64,000 bases of DNA, taken from the NCBI RefSeq assembly GCF_002205675.1, contig NZ_NISK01000003.1, positions 434,001 to 498,000 of the forward strand, read 5' to 3'. Source of the DNA: Sphingopyxis bauzanensis. Its GTDB lineage: Bacteria > Pseudomonadota > Alphaproteobacteria > Sphingomonadales > Sphingomonadaceae. A program made the position numbers and the translations under genes. Of this stretch, positions 18,396 through 28,585 are shown piece by piece; within the stretch, counting starts at the first letter, position 1, and each line of letters starts with the position of its first letter. The notes beneath the pieces were generated by a model. That model was not told where the DNA came from and did not search any database. It saw only the letters and a program-made list of their open reading frames with translations.

Positions 18396-19183
18396 CCCGC
18401 TTCGCCGCCGCCTTCGCCAAGCCCCACCCCGCGCTCGTCACCTTCGTCACCGCGGGTGACGGCGACACCGCCGCTATTCTCGACGCCCTCATCGCGGGGG
18501 GCGCCGATGTCATCGAACTCGGCATGCCATTTACCGATCCGATGGCCGACGGCCCGGCCATACAGGCGGCCAACCTGCGCAGCTTTGCCGCCGGAACGAC
18601 CACCGCCGACATCCTCACCATCGCCAAGGGCTTTCGCACCCGCCACCCCGACGTTCCGCTCGTCTTGATGGGCTATGCCAATCCGATGACCCGGCGCGGC
18701 GCCGACTGGTTCGCGGCCGCGTGCAAGGAGGCCGGCGTCGACGGTATCATCTGCGTCGACATTCCGTTCGAAGAAGACGACAGCCTTGGCTCCGAGCTGC
18801 GCGCCGCCGGGGTCGATCAGATCCGCCTTGCAACCCCGACCACCGACGCCGCGCGCCTTCCTGCGGTGCTCGATGGCGCGGGCGGTTTCCTCTATTATGT
18901 CAGCGTCGCCGGGATCACCGGGCTGCAACAGGCGGCGCAAGCGAGCATTGAAGAAGCCGTCGCGCGCCTGCGGACCCAGACCGATCTGCCCATCGCAGTC
19001 GGCTTCGGTGTCCGCACGCCTGAGCAGGCGGCGCAGATCGCCAGGGTCGCCGACGGCGTGGTCGTCGGTTCGGCGCTGGTCGAACTCGTCGCGCAGCATG
19101 GCGCCGACGCGCCACGCCATATCGAAACCTTCACCCGCAGCCTCGCCGCTGCTATCCAAGGCGCAAAGGAGATCGCCGCATGA
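18392..19183 (+). CDS. trpA: Tryptophan synthase alpha chain
   Basis: Splits indole-3-glycerol phosphate to indole. The 263-residue TIM barrel shows the catalytic Glu in [16 protein letters not shown] and the catalytic Asp in [11 protein letters not shown]; the phosphate loop [10 protein letters not shown] is intact. The ATG at 18392 overlaps the trpB stop; the frame upstream of it is a shadow. Confidence 0.96.
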   Translation: MTRFAAAFAKPHPALVTFVTAGDGDTAAILDALIAGGADVIELGMPFTDPMADGPAIQAANLRSFAAGTTTADILTIAKGFRTRHPDVPLVLMGYANPMTRRGADWFAAACKEAGVDGIICVDIPFEEDDSLGSELRAAGVDQIRLATPTTDAARLPAVLDGAGGFLYYVSVAGITGLQQAAQASIEEAVARLRTQTDLPIAVGFGVRTPEQAAQIARVADGVVVGSALVELVAQHGADAPRHIETFTRSLAAAIQGAKEIAA

Positions 19184-20031
19184 GCTGGCTCGACCGCGTC
19201 CGTAACGCCCTGCCTTTCACGGCCAAGCGCGATACCGCCGACAATCTGTGGCACAAATGCCGCCAGTGCCAGCAGATGGTGTTCGTCAAGGAATGGGAAG
19301 ATAATCTCAACGTCTGCCCGCGCTGTGATCACCACGACCGCATCGGCGCGACCGAACGCTTCGCCCAGCTGTTCGACGGCGGCCAACACGAAATCCTGCC
19401 CGCCCCAGCCGCACCCGAAGATCCGCTGAAATTCCGCGACACCAAAAAATATGTCGACCGCATCAAGGCGGCACGCGCTCAGACCGGCGATCGTGATGCC
19501 TATCAGAATTCGTTCGGTCGCATTGCCAGTCAGGCCGCCGTCGTCGGTGTTCAGGATTTCGCCTTCATGGGCGGATCGATGGGGGTCGCAGTCGGCGAGG
19601 CCTTTGTCGCCGGGGTCGAACAGGCGATCAAGCGCGGCTGTCCCTATATCGCGATCACCGCCGCGGGCGGGGCGCGGATGCAGGAAGGCACGCTGTCGCT
19701 GATGCAGATGCCGCGTGCGACCGTGGCCTTGGCCCGCCTGCGCCGCGCTGGTCTGCCATACATCGTGCTGCTCACCGACCCGACGACCGGCGGCGTGACC
19801 GCCAGCTATGCGATGCTGGGCGATGTCCAGATCAGCGAACCCAAGGCGCTGATCGGTTTCGCGGGCCAGCGCGTCATTGAAAACACGATCCGCGAAAAAC
19901 TACCCGAAGGCTTCCAGCGCGCCGAATATCTGCTCGATCACGGGATGATCGACATGGTGGTGCACCGCAAGGATTTGCCCGAAACGCTGGGGCGGTTGAT
20001 CGGCTATCTGGCGCCGGAGAAGGCGGCGTAA
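19180..20031 (+). CDS. accD: Acetyl-CoA carboxylase carboxyltransferase subunit beta
   Basis: The beta half of the carboxyltransferase that makes malonyl-CoA for fatty acid synthesis. The 283 residues include the N-terminal four-cysteine zinc ribbon (Cys 27, 30, 46, 49) and the crotonase-like core [19 protein letters not shown] and [14 protein letters not shown]. Coupled to trpA by ATGA; the trp-accD-folC order is common in alphaproteobacteria. Confidence 0.96.
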   Translation: MSWLDRVRNALPFTAKRDTADNLWHKCRQCQQMVFVKEWEDNLNVCPRCDHHDRIGATERFAQLFDGGQHEILPAPAAPEDPLKFRDTKKYVDRIKAARAQTGDRDAYQNSFGRIASQAAVVGVQDFAFMGGSMGVAVGEAFVAGVEQAIKRGCPYIAITAAGGARMQEGTLSLMQMPRATVALARLRRAGLPYIVLLTDPTTGGVTASYAMLGDVQISEPKALIGFAGQRVIENTIREKLPEGFQRAEYLLDHGMIDMVVHRKDLPETLGRLIGYLAPEKAA

Positions 20032-20033
20032 GG

Positions 20034-20178
20034 TTTCCTCTCCCTGCAAGGGAGGGGTTAGGGGTGGGTCTCGGCGTTTGGGGCTCGATGCCCCGAACGA
20101 TGAAATCACTCCGCGACGTTGCAGCGCGGCTTCGCCGCGCACCCACCCCCAGCCCCTCCGTGACAGGGAGGGGAGGAT
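20034..20178. repeat. Palindromic intergenic repeat
   Basis: Inverted arms of the type TCTCCCTGCAAGGGAGGGG (left) and CCCCTCCGTGACAGGGAGGG (right), with inner arms GGGTGGGT and ACCCACCC. An inner palindrome GGCTCGATGCC is also present. It fills the accD-folC gap and is related in style to the repeat at 2289. Confidence 0.75.
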
Positions 20179-20181
20179 CAG

Positions 20182-21522
20182 ATGCCCGACCACGCCCACT
20201 CCTCCGACCCCGCGGTGCAAACGCAGCTCGATCGCCTCGCCGCGCTATCGCCGGGCCGCGACATCTTGGGTCTCGAGCGCATAGCCGAACTCTGCGCCCG
20301 CCTCGGCGACCCCCAAAACAACCTCCCACGCACTTTCCACGTCGCCGGCACCAACGGCAAAGGCTCGACCTGCGCCTACCTCCGCGCCATCCTCGAGGCG
20401 CAGGAGCGCCGCGTCCACAGCTACACCAGCCCGCACCTCGTCCGCTTCAACGAACGCATTCGCCTCGCCGGGACACTGATCGACGACGCGCTGCTTGCGG
20501 CGCTGCTCGAAGAAGTGCTCGATGTCGCTACCGACCTGCAAGCCAGCTTCTTCGAAGTCACCACCGCTGCCGCCTTCCTGGCTTTCGCGCGCATCCCCGC
20601 CGACGATTGCATCATCGAGGTTGGCCTCGGTGGACGTCTCGACGCCACCAACATCATCCCCGCCCCCGCAGTGTGCGGCATCGCATCGCTCGGCATCGAT
20701 CATGAGGCGTTTCTACTCGCCCCCGAGGAAGGCGTGCCAGCCGAGGCGATCGAACGCATCGCCTGGGAAAAGACCGGCATTTTCAAACCCGGCGCGGCGC
20801 TGGCAACGCTCGCCTATCCCGATCATGTGATGAAGCTGGTCCAAGACCGGGCTGCCGCGGTCGGCGGCACTCTAATTTCGGAAAGAGACGGCTGGACTGT
20901 CACCCCCGAAGCCGACGGCTTCCGTTGGCAATCAAATCGTGGTTCGATTGCACCGACCCTTCATTCGCGCATGGCGGGCGCGCATCAGATGCGCAACGCG
21001 GGTCTCGCAATTGCCATGTTGCGCAGTACCCCTGATCCGCAACCCACCGATGACGACATCGCGAGAGGCATCGCCGCGGCCTTCTGGCCCGGGCGCATGC
21101 AGCGGCTCGGCCAAGGGCCGCTGAAAGGACTGCTCAGCGACAGCACCACCATCTGGCTCGACGGGGGGCATAACCCCGATGCGGGTGCGGCGCTGGCGAT
21201 GGCGCTGGCCGACCAGTCGCCGCTGCACATCGTCTGCGGGCTGCTCAAGAACAAGGACGCGATGGGTTTCCTGCGTCCCTTTGCCGACAAGATCGCGTCG
21301 TTTCAGGCAGTGCCGATCCCGGGGCATGAGCATCATGATCCCAAAGACCTGTGCCATTGGGTCCAAAGCGAGCTGGGCCTCGCCGACGCGCAGCCGTGTG
21401 ACGACGTAGCGGCGGCGCTGGCGCATATTGGCGCACACCGCCCCGCCGCCGACGTCCTCATCTGCGGTTCGCTTTACCTCGCCGGTGATGTCCTGCGCCG
21501 CAACGACGAGCTGCCCGACTAA
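20182..21522 (+). CDS. folC: Bifunctional folylpolyglutamate/dihydrofolate synthase
   Basis: Adds glutamate to (dihydro)pteroate or folates with ATP. The 446 residues hold the P-loop VAGTNGKGSTCAYL near 55, the HTSPHLVRFNERI-like loop YTSPHLVRFNERIRL, WEKTGIFK and the C-terminal LDGGHNPDAG. Follows accD after a repeat; converges with the permease gene, the two stops overlapping by four bases. Confidence 0.95.
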   Translation: MPDHAHSSDPAVQTQLDRLAALSPGRDILGLERIAELCARLGDPQNNLPRTFHVAGTNGKGSTCAYLRAILEAQERRVHSYTSPHLVRFNERIRLAGTLIDDALLAALLEEVLDVATDLQASFFEVTTAAAFLAFARIPADDCIIEVGLGGRLDATNIIPAPAVCGIASLGIDHEAFLLAPEEGVPAEAIERIAWEKTGIFKPGAALATLAYPDHVMKLVQDRAAAVGGTLISERDGWTVTPEADGFRWQSNRGSIAPTLHSRMAGAHQMRNAGLAIAMLRSTPDPQPTDDDIARGIAAAFWPGRMQRLGQGPLKGLLSDSTTIWLDGGHNPDAGAALAMALADQSPLHIVCGLLKNKDAMGFLRPFADKIASFQAVPIPGHEHHDPKDLCHWVQSELGLADAQPCDDVAAALAHIGAHRPAADVLICGSLYLAGDVLRRNDELPD

Positions 21523-23075
21523 ACTGCCTGCGCAGGCTTGCCGGTCCAGGCCATGATGCTGCCCACCACGACCGCAACCAGCGACGACAGCATCACATAG
21601 CTGGCCAGCTCTAGCTGCTGCGACAACAACACCCCGACCAACCCCGCAACGATCAGCATGAACCCGGTTATCCGCATCGCCCCAACCGGCTGCCGCAGCT
21701 TCTTGTCATCGACCACCTCGGCCTGCCGCACGCCTTCGACGACATAGCCCTTGCTCCACAGCAGCCATAACAGCAGCATACCGGGGATCGCCGCGACGAC
21801 GGTGAAGCCCCAGAAGATCACCCAGCCGAAATTCTCCGCGACGATACCCGCTGGTCCCGCCATGAACGTGCGCCCGACCCCGGCGAAGGACGACAGCAGC
21901 GCAAATTGTGTGGCGGTGTAGGCGATGTTCGACAGCCCTGACAAATAGGTCGCGAACACGGTCAGGCCGATGCCGCTCGTCACATTTTCGGTCACGATCG
22001 CGGCGACCATCATCCAGTAATTGTTTCCGCTGGCGGCCAGGATCATGAACATGACGTTCGAAAACATCATCATCAGCCCCGAAATGACCAGAGCGCGGCC
22101 CATCCCCAGCCACAGCAGGAACGGCGCGCCGAGCGCCGAGCCGACGATCAGCGCGCCAAAGCCCCACAGCTTGTTCGCCGAAATATAGTCGAGATCGGCA
22201 AAGCCCAGATCGACGATCATCGGCCCCAGCATCGCCTGCCCCATCGCATCGCCAACCTTGTACACCAGCACGAAACCGAGAATCAGGAAGGCGCCGTGGC
22301 GGCTCAAAAATTCGCGGAACGGATTGACCACGGCTTCGGTCAGCCATTGCCCCGCCTTCATGCCCGATGCCTGCGCGAAACGGTCGACAAACTTGCCCGG
22401 CCCCGCCCACAGCGCGCCGATGATTGCGGGAACGATGCAGAACCCCGTCAGCGCATAAGCGGTCGCCCAGCCCAGCCCGAGCCCTTCGTTCGACGCAAAA
22501 TAGATCGTCCCGGCGCCCGCGATCAGATTGCCGGTGCGATAGCCGAACTGATTGGTCGCGATGCCATGCGCGAACTCGTCGTCCTCCAAAATCTCGATGC
22601 GATAGGCATCGATAACGATATCCTGCGTCGCCGACAGAAAGGCGGTGATCAGCGCCCAGATCGCAAACTGGCCGATGTCACCGGGCTGCGGATTGCTGGC
22701 ACCCAATTGCCAGATCGTCACGAACAGCAGCGCTTGGACAAAGAACAGCCAGCCGCGCCTTTGCCCGAATCGGCTGGTCAGAAACGGGATCGGCAGTTTG
22801 TCGACCAGCGGCGCCCACAGGAATTTGAGCGTATAGGGAATGCCGAGCGCAACCGCGAAGCCGATCGTTGCGGTGTCGATCCCGACCTTCGCCAGCCAGA
22901 AGGTCATCGTCGCGATCAGCAAGGTCAGCGGAAACCCGCTCGAAATGCCGAGCAGGAAGGTCACCATCGGGTTCTTGCGCAGATAGGGGCGAAACGCGGG
23001 AACCGACAGGGCGACGATCACCAACCCGACCAGGACCGCGACAAAAATCAAAAACCGGATCAGATCAATCGACAT
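21519..23075 (-). CDS. AmpG-type muropeptide MFS permease
   Basis: A 518-residue major-facilitator protein with about 12-14 membrane helices. The AmpG pattern is visible: FLLGISSGFPLTLLIATM, then the LKFLWAPLVDKLPIP loop, GQRRGWL and ATQDIVIDAYRIEIL. AmpG imports anhydromuropeptides for cell wall recycling. Start at 23075 (MSIDLIRF) is preceded by GGGGGAG seven bases away; an in-frame ATG six codons earlier is less well placed. Confidence 0.82.
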   Translation of the reverse strand: MSIDLIRFLIFVAVLVGLVIVALSVPAFRPYLRKNPMVTFLLGISSGFPLTLLIATMTFWLAKVGIDTATIGFAVALGIPYTLKFLWAPLVDKLPIPFLTSRFGQRRGWLFFVQALLFVTIWQLGASNPQPGDIGQFAIWALITAFLSATQDIVIDAYRIEILEDDEFAHGIATNQFGYRTGNLIAGAGTIYFASNEGLGLGWATAYALTGFCIVPAIIGALWAGPGKFVDRFAQASGMKAGQWLTEAVVNPFREFLSRHGAFLILGFVLVYKVGDAMGQAMLGPMIVDLGFADLDYISANKLWGFGALIVGSALGAPFLLWLGMGRALVISGLMMMFSNVMFMILAASGNNYWMMVAAIVTENVTSGIGLTVFATYLSGLSNIAYTATQFALLSSFAGVGRTFMAGPAGIVAENFGWVIFWGFTVVAAIPGMLLLWLLWSKGYVVEGVRQAEVVDDKKLRQPVGAMRITGFMLIVAGLVGVLLSQQLELASYVMLSSLVAVVVGSIMAWTGKPAQAV

Positions 23076-23179
23076 GCACAGGCTCCCCCGCATCCTCGTT
23101 CCGGGATGCCATCACGCTGACCGATTGGCCTATAGCGTCGCGGGCAAATTGGAAGCAGCGATTTATCGGTTCGCCGTGC

Positions 23180-23617
23180 TCAGGCGGCTTCGGGTCGCCA
23201 ATAGGTCAACAGCCCGCTGACCTTGCGCGGCGCCTTGTTCTTGCAGGTCATCGTTTCGACCGCGCGCAGCGCCGCAACCAGCGCCGATGCGCTGTGCGGC
23301 TTGGCAAGACATGCGACGGCAATATCCGCGGCGTCCTCGGGACAGCGACCCGTGACCAGCAGCACCGCAATGCCGCGATCACGCGCTAGCCGCGCCACTT
23401 CGCGGCCCGTCATATGCCCGGCGAGTCCCAGATCCAGCACCACGGCGTCGATCTGCTGATCAGCAATGATCGGCACCGCGGCCTCGCCCGAATCGACCGT
23501 CGCGACAATGTCATACCCGCTGTGTTTCAGCGTCCGCTCATTGTCGAACGCGATCAGCGGATCATCCTCGATGATCAGCAACCGCTTGATGCAGGACGGG
23601 CGGGACGCGAAGAGCAT
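23180..23617 (-). CDS. Stand-alone response regulator receiver protein
   Basis: A 145-residue receiver domain with almost nothing else. The acidic pair is in LIIEDDP (17-19), the phospho-acceptor Asp in VVLDLGLAG (62), the Thr in LLVTGR and the Lys in CLAKPHS. There is no output domain and no kinase nearby. Start ATG at 23617 has GGGAGA upstream. It probably passes a signal by protein contact. Confidence 0.82.
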   Translation of the reverse strand: MLFASRPSCIKRLLIIEDDPLIAFDNERTLKHSGYDIVATVDSGEAAVPIIADQQIDAVVLDLGLAGHMTGREVARLARDRGIAVLLVTGRCPEDAADIAVACLAKPHSASALVAALRAVETMTCKNKAPRKVSGLLTYWRPEAA

Positions 23618-23771
23618 ATTGTCTCCCTTTAATCGCGCCATGACGCGCTCAAAGCCGTCGTGCAAGATTGCTTCCGCTTCCCATCGACGAAGCGACACGT
23701 TTCCGGCTATGAGCGTGGCCACAGGGCAACACTATTGCCCGCATAACGACAAGAAAGCCGTACCCGTTCCC

Positions 23772-24635
23772 ATGACCACCCGCCGACCTCCCCGCGCCGC
23801 GCCGCGGACAGCGCCCAAGCCCGCCGGCGACCGCGACGCCCCGAAAGGCCGCCGTGCCGCGCGCGGTGTCGCCTCGGCGCTCAAAGCCAAGCCGACCGAC
23901 GCGGAGCGTGACGAGGATGGCCCCCAGCGGATTGCCAAGCTGCTCGCGCGCGCCGGAGTCGGCTCGCGGCGCGACGTCGAGCGGATGGTTGAGGAAGGCC
24001 GCATTGCGCTCAACGGCGTCGTCGTCGTCCAACCCGCGCCATTGCTAACCTCGCTCGAAGGTCTCACCGTCGATGGCAATCCAGTTGCCAAGCCGGTCTC
24101 GACTCGCCTCTACCGCTTTCACAAGCCCGCCGGGTGCATCACCGCGGCGCGCGATCCCAAGGGGCGCAAGACGATTTACGACGTGTTGCCCAAGGATCTG
24201 CCGCGACTGATGCCCGTCGGCCGCCTCGACTATAATACCGAGGGTCTGCTGCTGCTCACCAACGACGGCGAATTCAAGCGCCAGCTCGAACTGCCCGCCA
24301 GCGGGGTCGAGCGCACCTATCGCGCCCGCGCCTTTGGCGACATCAGCCAGGAACAGCTCGAAGAACTCGCAATGGGGATCGAGATCGACGGCGTCCGCTA
24401 TGGCAAGATCGACGCCAATCTGGAACGTCGCACCGGGCGCAACCAGTGGGTGGAAATGACGCTGACCGAGGGCAAGAACCGCGAAGTCCGCAAGGTGCTC
24501 GAACATTTTGGGCTACAGGTCAGCCGCCTGATCCGCACCCGCTACGGCGCGTTCGAACTCGACGGATTGCCGATGAGCGCGGTCGACGTCGTGCCGCGCG
24601 ACGAATTGTTCAAATTCCGTCGGCATATGGGCTGA
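23772..24635 (+). CDS. rluB: 23S rRNA pseudouridine synthase, RluB/RsuA family
   Basis: A 287-residue enzyme isomerising uridine in ribosomal RNA. A basic Pro/Ala/Arg-rich N-terminal tail of about 50 residues is followed by an S4 domain (RIAKLLARAGVGSRRDVERM) and the catalytic domain with the signature GRLDYNTEGLLLLTNDG (catalytic Asp). VEMTLTEGKNREVRKVLEH is the C-terminal family motif. RluB is favoured over RsuA by the long tail, but the exact site cannot be fixed from sequence alone. Confidence 0.85.
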   Translation: MTTRRPPRAAPRTAPKPAGDRDAPKGRRAARGVASALKAKPTDAERDEDGPQRIAKLLARAGVGSRRDVERMVEEGRIALNGVVVVQPAPLLTSLEGLTVDGNPVAKPVSTRLYRFHKPAGCITAARDPKGRKTIYDVLPKDLPRLMPVGRLDYNTEGLLLLTNDGEFKRQLELPASGVERTYRARAFGDISQEQLEELAMGIEIDGVRYGKIDANLERRTGRNQWVEMTLTEGKNREVRKVLEHFGLQVSRLIRTRYGAFELDGLPMSAVDVVPRDELFKFRRHMG

Positions 24636-24639
24636 TCCG

Positions 24640-25182
24640 ATGCGCGTGATTTCAGGCGAATGGCGCGGTCGCAAGCTGTTGGCGCCCAAGGGCGACGCGA
24701 CGCGCCCGACCGCGGATCGGACCCGCGAGACCTTGTTCTCGATGCTGACCAGCCGCCTGGGTAGTTTCGAAGGGCTGGTCGTCGCGGACCTTTTCGCGGG
24801 ATCGGGCGCGCTCGGCATCGAAGCGCTGTCGCGCGGCGCCGCCACCTGCCTGTTCGCCGAGCAGGACCGCGACGCGCTCGACGTGCTGCGGGGCAATCTG
24901 TCCAGCCTGGGTGCGGCCCCGCGCGCCGATGTCCGCGCCGGGTCGGTACTTGGTCTCGGTCCGGCGCCGCGCGCCTATGACCTGCTGATGCTCGATCCGC
25001 CCTATGGCACCGGCGCCGCCAGCGTCGCGCTCGACAAACTGCACCGGCTCGGCTGGATCGGCCCCGACAGCTGGGTGTCGGTCGAAACCGGTCACGGCGA
25101 AACGGTGGAGGTGGCAGGCTTTGCCATCGACGCTGATCGCAAGGTCGGTAAGGCACGGCTGACACTGCTGCGTCTCGCGTAA
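24640..25182 (+). CDS. rsmD: 16S rRNA (guanine966-N2)-methyltransferase
   Basis: SAM-dependent methyltransferase for G966 of 16S rRNA. The 180 residues open MRVISGEWRGRKLLAPKG, continue RPTADRTRETLFSML, and show the SAM motif VADLFAGSGALGIEALSRGA and the catalytic DPPYGTG. Full length. It starts four bases after the pseudouridine synthase gene stops, so both rRNA-modifying enzymes are probably made from one message. Confidence 0.93.
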   Translation: MRVISGEWRGRKLLAPKGDATRPTADRTRETLFSMLTSRLGSFEGLVVADLFAGSGALGIEALSRGAATCLFAEQDRDALDVLRGNLSSLGAAPRADVRAGSVLGLGPAPRAYDLLMLDPPYGTGAASVALDKLHRLGWIGPDSWVSVETGHGETVEVAGFAIDADRKVGKARLTLLRLA

Positions 25183-25236
25183 CGATCCACCGCGCCAAGC
25201 TGGACAGCGCCGCCGCTGTTCCCTAATCGTTCGCGC

Positions 25237-27549
25237 GTGACCCTACCCCCTGCATCCTTGCCCGACCTGCCCCCGCCCGACCCGTCGGATCCGCCCTATC
25301 TGCAAGGATTGAACCGGCCGCAGCGGCAGGCGGTGCTGACCACTGAAGGTCCGGTGCTGATGCTCGCGGGCGCCGGGACCGGTAAGACTGCGGCGCTCAC
25401 CGCCCGGCTCGGCCACATCATCGCGACGCGGCGGGCCTGGCCGTCCGAAATCCTCGCGGTCACCTTTACCAACAAGGCGGCGCGCGAAATGCGCGAACGC
25501 ATCGGGCGCATGATGGGCGACGCGGTCGAGGGGATGGCGTGGCTCGGCACCTTTCACAGCATCGCCGCCAAGATGCTGCGCCGCCACGCCGAACTCGTCG
25601 GCTTGCAAAGCAATTTCACCATCCTTGACACCGACGACCAGCTCCGCGTCCTGAAACAGCTGATCCAGGCCGACGGCCTCGACGAAAAGCGCTGGCCCGC
25701 GCGCCAGCTGGCGGGGCTGATCGACAAATGGAAGAACCGCGGCCTCGTCCCCGCCGATCTCGATGCCGCCGACAAGGAAGCCTACGCCGACGGCAAAGGC
25801 CAGCATTTCTATGCGCTCTATCAGGCGCGGCTGAAGACGCTAAACGCCTGCGATTTTGGCGACCTGCTGCTCCACATGCTGGTGATCCTCAAAAACCACC
25901 GCGATGTGCTGGAGCAATATCAGGAGCGCTTCAAATATATCCTTGTCGACGAATATCAGGATACCAATGCCAGCCAATATCTCTGGCTCCGCCTCCTCGC
26001 GCAGCAGCGCAAGAATATCTGCTGCGTCGGCGATGACGATCAGTCGATCTATAGCTGGCGCGGCGCCGAGGTTGCGAACATCCTGCGCTTCGAAAAGGAT
26101 TTTCCCGGCGCGACCGTCATCCGCCTCGAACAAAATTACCGCTCTACCCCGCAGATCCTTGCCGCGGCTTCGGCGCTGATCGCGCAGAACAGTGGCCGTC
26201 TGGGCAAGACGCTGTGGACCGATCTCGAACCCGGCGACAAGCTGCGCGTCGTCGGGGTGTGGGACGGCCCCGAGGAAGCGCGGCGGATCGGCGAAGAACT
26301 CGAAACGCTTCAGGTTCGCAAAGTCAGCCTCGACCGCGCCGCGATTCTCGTCCGTGCGCAGTTCCAGACCCGCGAGTTCGAAGACCGCTTCATCGCGATC
26401 GGCATGCCGTATCGCATCGTCGGCGGCTACCGCTTCTACGAACGCGCCGAAATCCGCGACGCGCTCGCCTACCTCCGCCTCGTTCAGTCGCCCGCCGATG
26501 ACCTGGCGTTCGAGCGCATCATCAACACGCCCAAACGCGGCCTCGGCGACAAGGCGCTCGCGCGCATCCACCAGTTTGCACGCCACGAGCAGACGCCTTT
26601 GCTCCGCGCCGCGGCGCGCATCACCGAAACCGACGAGCTCACCCCGCAAGCCCGCCGCCAGTTGGTTAACTTCGTCGCGCTCATGCGCGGCTGGCAGGAT
26701 AAGGCGGGCAATCTTTCACACCCCGAGTTGACCCAGCTGATCTTGGACGAGTCGGGCTATACCGCGATGCTGCAAGTCGACCGCAGCGTCGAAGCCGCAG
26801 GACGGCTTGAAAACCTGTCCGAGCTCGTCCGCGCGATGGAGGAGTATGACTCGCTCGAAGCCTTTCTCGAGCATGTCAGCCTGGTCATGGACCGCGACCA
26901 GAATGACGACACCGAAACCGTCACCATCATGACAATCCACGCCGCCAAAGGCCTCGAATTCGACCATGTCTTCCTCGCGGGCTGGGAGGATGGCGTGTTC
27001 CCCTCGCAGCGGTCGATGGACGAAGGCGGCACCGCCAGCCTCGAGGAAGAACGCCGCCTCGCCTATGTCGCGATCACCCGCGCCCGTGTGCGCGCCAGCA
27101 TCTATCACGCCGCCAACCGCCGCATTTATGGCCAGTGGATGAGCAGCATCCCCAGCCGCTTCATCGCCGAAATCCCGCCCGAGCATGTCGATAGCGAAAA
27201 CAGCTTTGGCGGCGGGCAAAGCCTGTGGCGCGCCAACTGGTCGGCGCAGGGCGATCCCTTTGCGCATGTCGCCGAACGCCAGCCGTCGCGGATCATGACG
27301 CGCGGGCCGGCGTGGCAGCGCGCGACTGCGCAATCGTCGACCATCACCCGCGCTCCTGCCCCGAGCGAGAAGGGTTCGGCGGCGGCGGTCGGCGCCAAGC
27401 CACGCGCCGACCTGGCGATAGGCATGCGCGTGTTCCACGAAAAATTCGGCTATGGCGAGATCGCCGACATCGACGGTAACAAGCTGGAGGTCGCGTTCGA
27501 ACAGGCCGGGACCAAGCGCGTATTGGACAGTTTCGTCCAGCTCGCTTGA
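25237..27549 (+). CDS. uvrD: UvrD/PcrA-type superfamily 1A DNA helicase
   Basis: A 770-residue 3'-5' helicase for repair and removal of replication or transcription obstacles. Motifs in order: Walker A AGAGTGKT (44-51), VTFTNKAAREM, GTFHS, DEYQDTN (Walker B), GDDDQSIYSWRGA, QNYRS, TIHAAKGLEFDHVF and YVAITRAR. The C-terminal tail ends with a Tudor-like GMRVFHEKFGYGEIADIDGNK domain that in PcrA/UvrD contacts RNA polymerase. GTG start without an obvious Shine-Dalgarno. Confidence 0.95.
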   Translation: MTLPPASLPDLPPPDPSDPPYLQGLNRPQRQAVLTTEGPVLMLAGAGTGKTAALTARLGHIIATRRAWPSEILAVTFTNKAAREMRERIGRMMGDAVEGMAWLGTFHSIAAKMLRRHAELVGLQSNFTILDTDDQLRVLKQLIQADGLDEKRWPARQLAGLIDKWKNRGLVPADLDAADKEAYADGKGQHFYALYQARLKTLNACDFGDLLLHMLVILKNHRDVLEQYQERFKYILVDEYQDTNASQYLWLRLLAQQRKNICCVGDDDQSIYSWRGAEVANILRFEKDFPGATVIRLEQNYRSTPQILAAASALIAQNSGRLGKTLWTDLEPGDKLRVVGVWDGPEEARRIGEELETLQVRKVSLDRAAILVRAQFQTREFEDRFIAIGMPYRIVGGYRFYERAEIRDALAYLRLVQSPADDLAFERIINTPKRGLGDKALARIHQFARHEQTPLLRAAARITETDELTPQARRQLVNFVALMRGWQDKAGNLSHPELTQLILDESGYTAMLQVDRSVEAAGRLENLSELVRAMEEYDSLEAFLEHVSLVMDRDQNDDTETVTIMTIHAAKGLEFDHVFLAGWEDGVFPSQRSMDEGGTASLEEERRLAYVAITRARVRASIYHAANRRIYGQWMSSIPSRFIAEIPPEHVDSENSFGGGQSLWRANWSAQGDPFAHVAERQPSRIMTRGPAWQRATAQSSTITRAPAPSEKGSAAAVGAKPRADLAIGMRVFHEKFGYGEIADIDGNKLEVAFEQAGTKRVLDSFVQLA

Positions 27550-27623
27550 GCCTATTGTCAACCAGAACAGTTATGATATGCCTTCCCGCGCGGCCTTCGA
27601 GTCGCGTTTTGGGAGAATCTTCA

Positions 27624-28532
27624 ATGAAAATGAAGCTCTTAGCGGGCGTGATGGCGCTTGCCCTGGTCGGCTGTTCGGAACAATCGTCCGAAGACGCAAG
27701 CACGACCACTGCCGCCGACACCGAAGCCCCCGCGGTCGCCGAAGAAAGCGCCGATGCCGCCGCGGCCCCGCGCATCGGCATTGAGGCGGCCCCCGGCGTT
27801 GCTTTCGACTATGCCTATACATTCCGCCTCGTCGACAAGCAGATCGCCCGTGTACAGGAGGAACACGCCGCCGCCTGCGAAACGCTGGGCAACCAGCGCT
27901 GCCGCATCGTCGATGTCCGTTATCAGCTGAGCGATGAAAAGCTCGTCGAGGCGCAAACCCAATTTAAGCTTGAACCCGGCATCGCCCGCAGGTTCGGCGC
28001 CAATGCAATCGCCAGCGTCGAAAAGGCAGAAGGCGTGCTCGCCGACGCCAGCGTGGCCGGTGAAGACGTCGGCACCGAAATCCTCGCTTCGCAGCAGCGC
28101 AGCGCCGGATCCAAGGCCGAGATCGCCCGGCTGGAGGCACGACTAAATTCGGGCGGGCTCGACAAACGCGAACGCGCCGAACTGCTGGCGCAGATCGGCC
28201 AGCTTCGCGGGGGGCTCAGCGGAGAACGCCAGACCCGCGGCGCGGGCGAGGCGCGGATCGCGTGGACCAGCGTCGCATTCAATTATGTCAGCAACGGCGG
28301 CCTTCCCGGCATCGGACACGAAAATCTGTTCGCAAACGCCCGTGAAACGCTGATGCGCAGCGGCAGCACTGCGCTGACCTTTGTCCTGACGCTTGGCGCC
28401 GCGATCCTGCCGTGGGGCATCCTGCTCGCGCTGATCGTCGCCTTTTGGCGCAGCCGGTTAGTGACCGCCGTTCGCCTGCAATTGCGAAGCTCGCAAAAGG
28501 CGAATGACCCGGCGATCCCGCCGACCAGCTGA
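27624..28532 (+). CDS. DUF4349 lipoprotein
   Basis: A 302-residue lipoprotein. The signal peptide MKMKLLAGVMALALVG-Cys has a clear lipobox. An acidic Ala/Thr-rich linker follows, then a conserved-looking domain, a coiled coil (about 175-225, with SKAEIARLEARL) and a C-terminal membrane helix (ALTFVLTLGAAILPWGILLALIV). This is the DUF4349 layout: outer lipid anchor, coiled coil and a second membrane segment. GGGAGA lies eight bases before the ATG. Role unknown. Confidence 0.78.
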   Translation: MKMKLLAGVMALALVGCSEQSSEDASTTTAADTEAPAVAEESADAAAAPRIGIEAAPGVAFDYAYTFRLVDKQIARVQEEHAAACETLGNQRCRIVDVRYQLSDEKLVEAQTQFKLEPGIARRFGANAIASVEKAEGVLADASVAGEDVGTEILASQQRSAGSKAEIARLEARLNSGGLDKRERAELLAQIGQLRGGLSGERQTRGAGEARIAWTSVAFNYVSNGGLPGIGHENLFANARETLMRSGSTALTFVLTLGAAILPWGILLALIVAFWRSRLVTAVRLQLRSSQKANDPAIPPTS

Positions 28533-28585
28533 GCCCAAACGGCGTGCCGTTTGCAAAGGTCGGTTGCTGCGTTATGGCGTGGACC

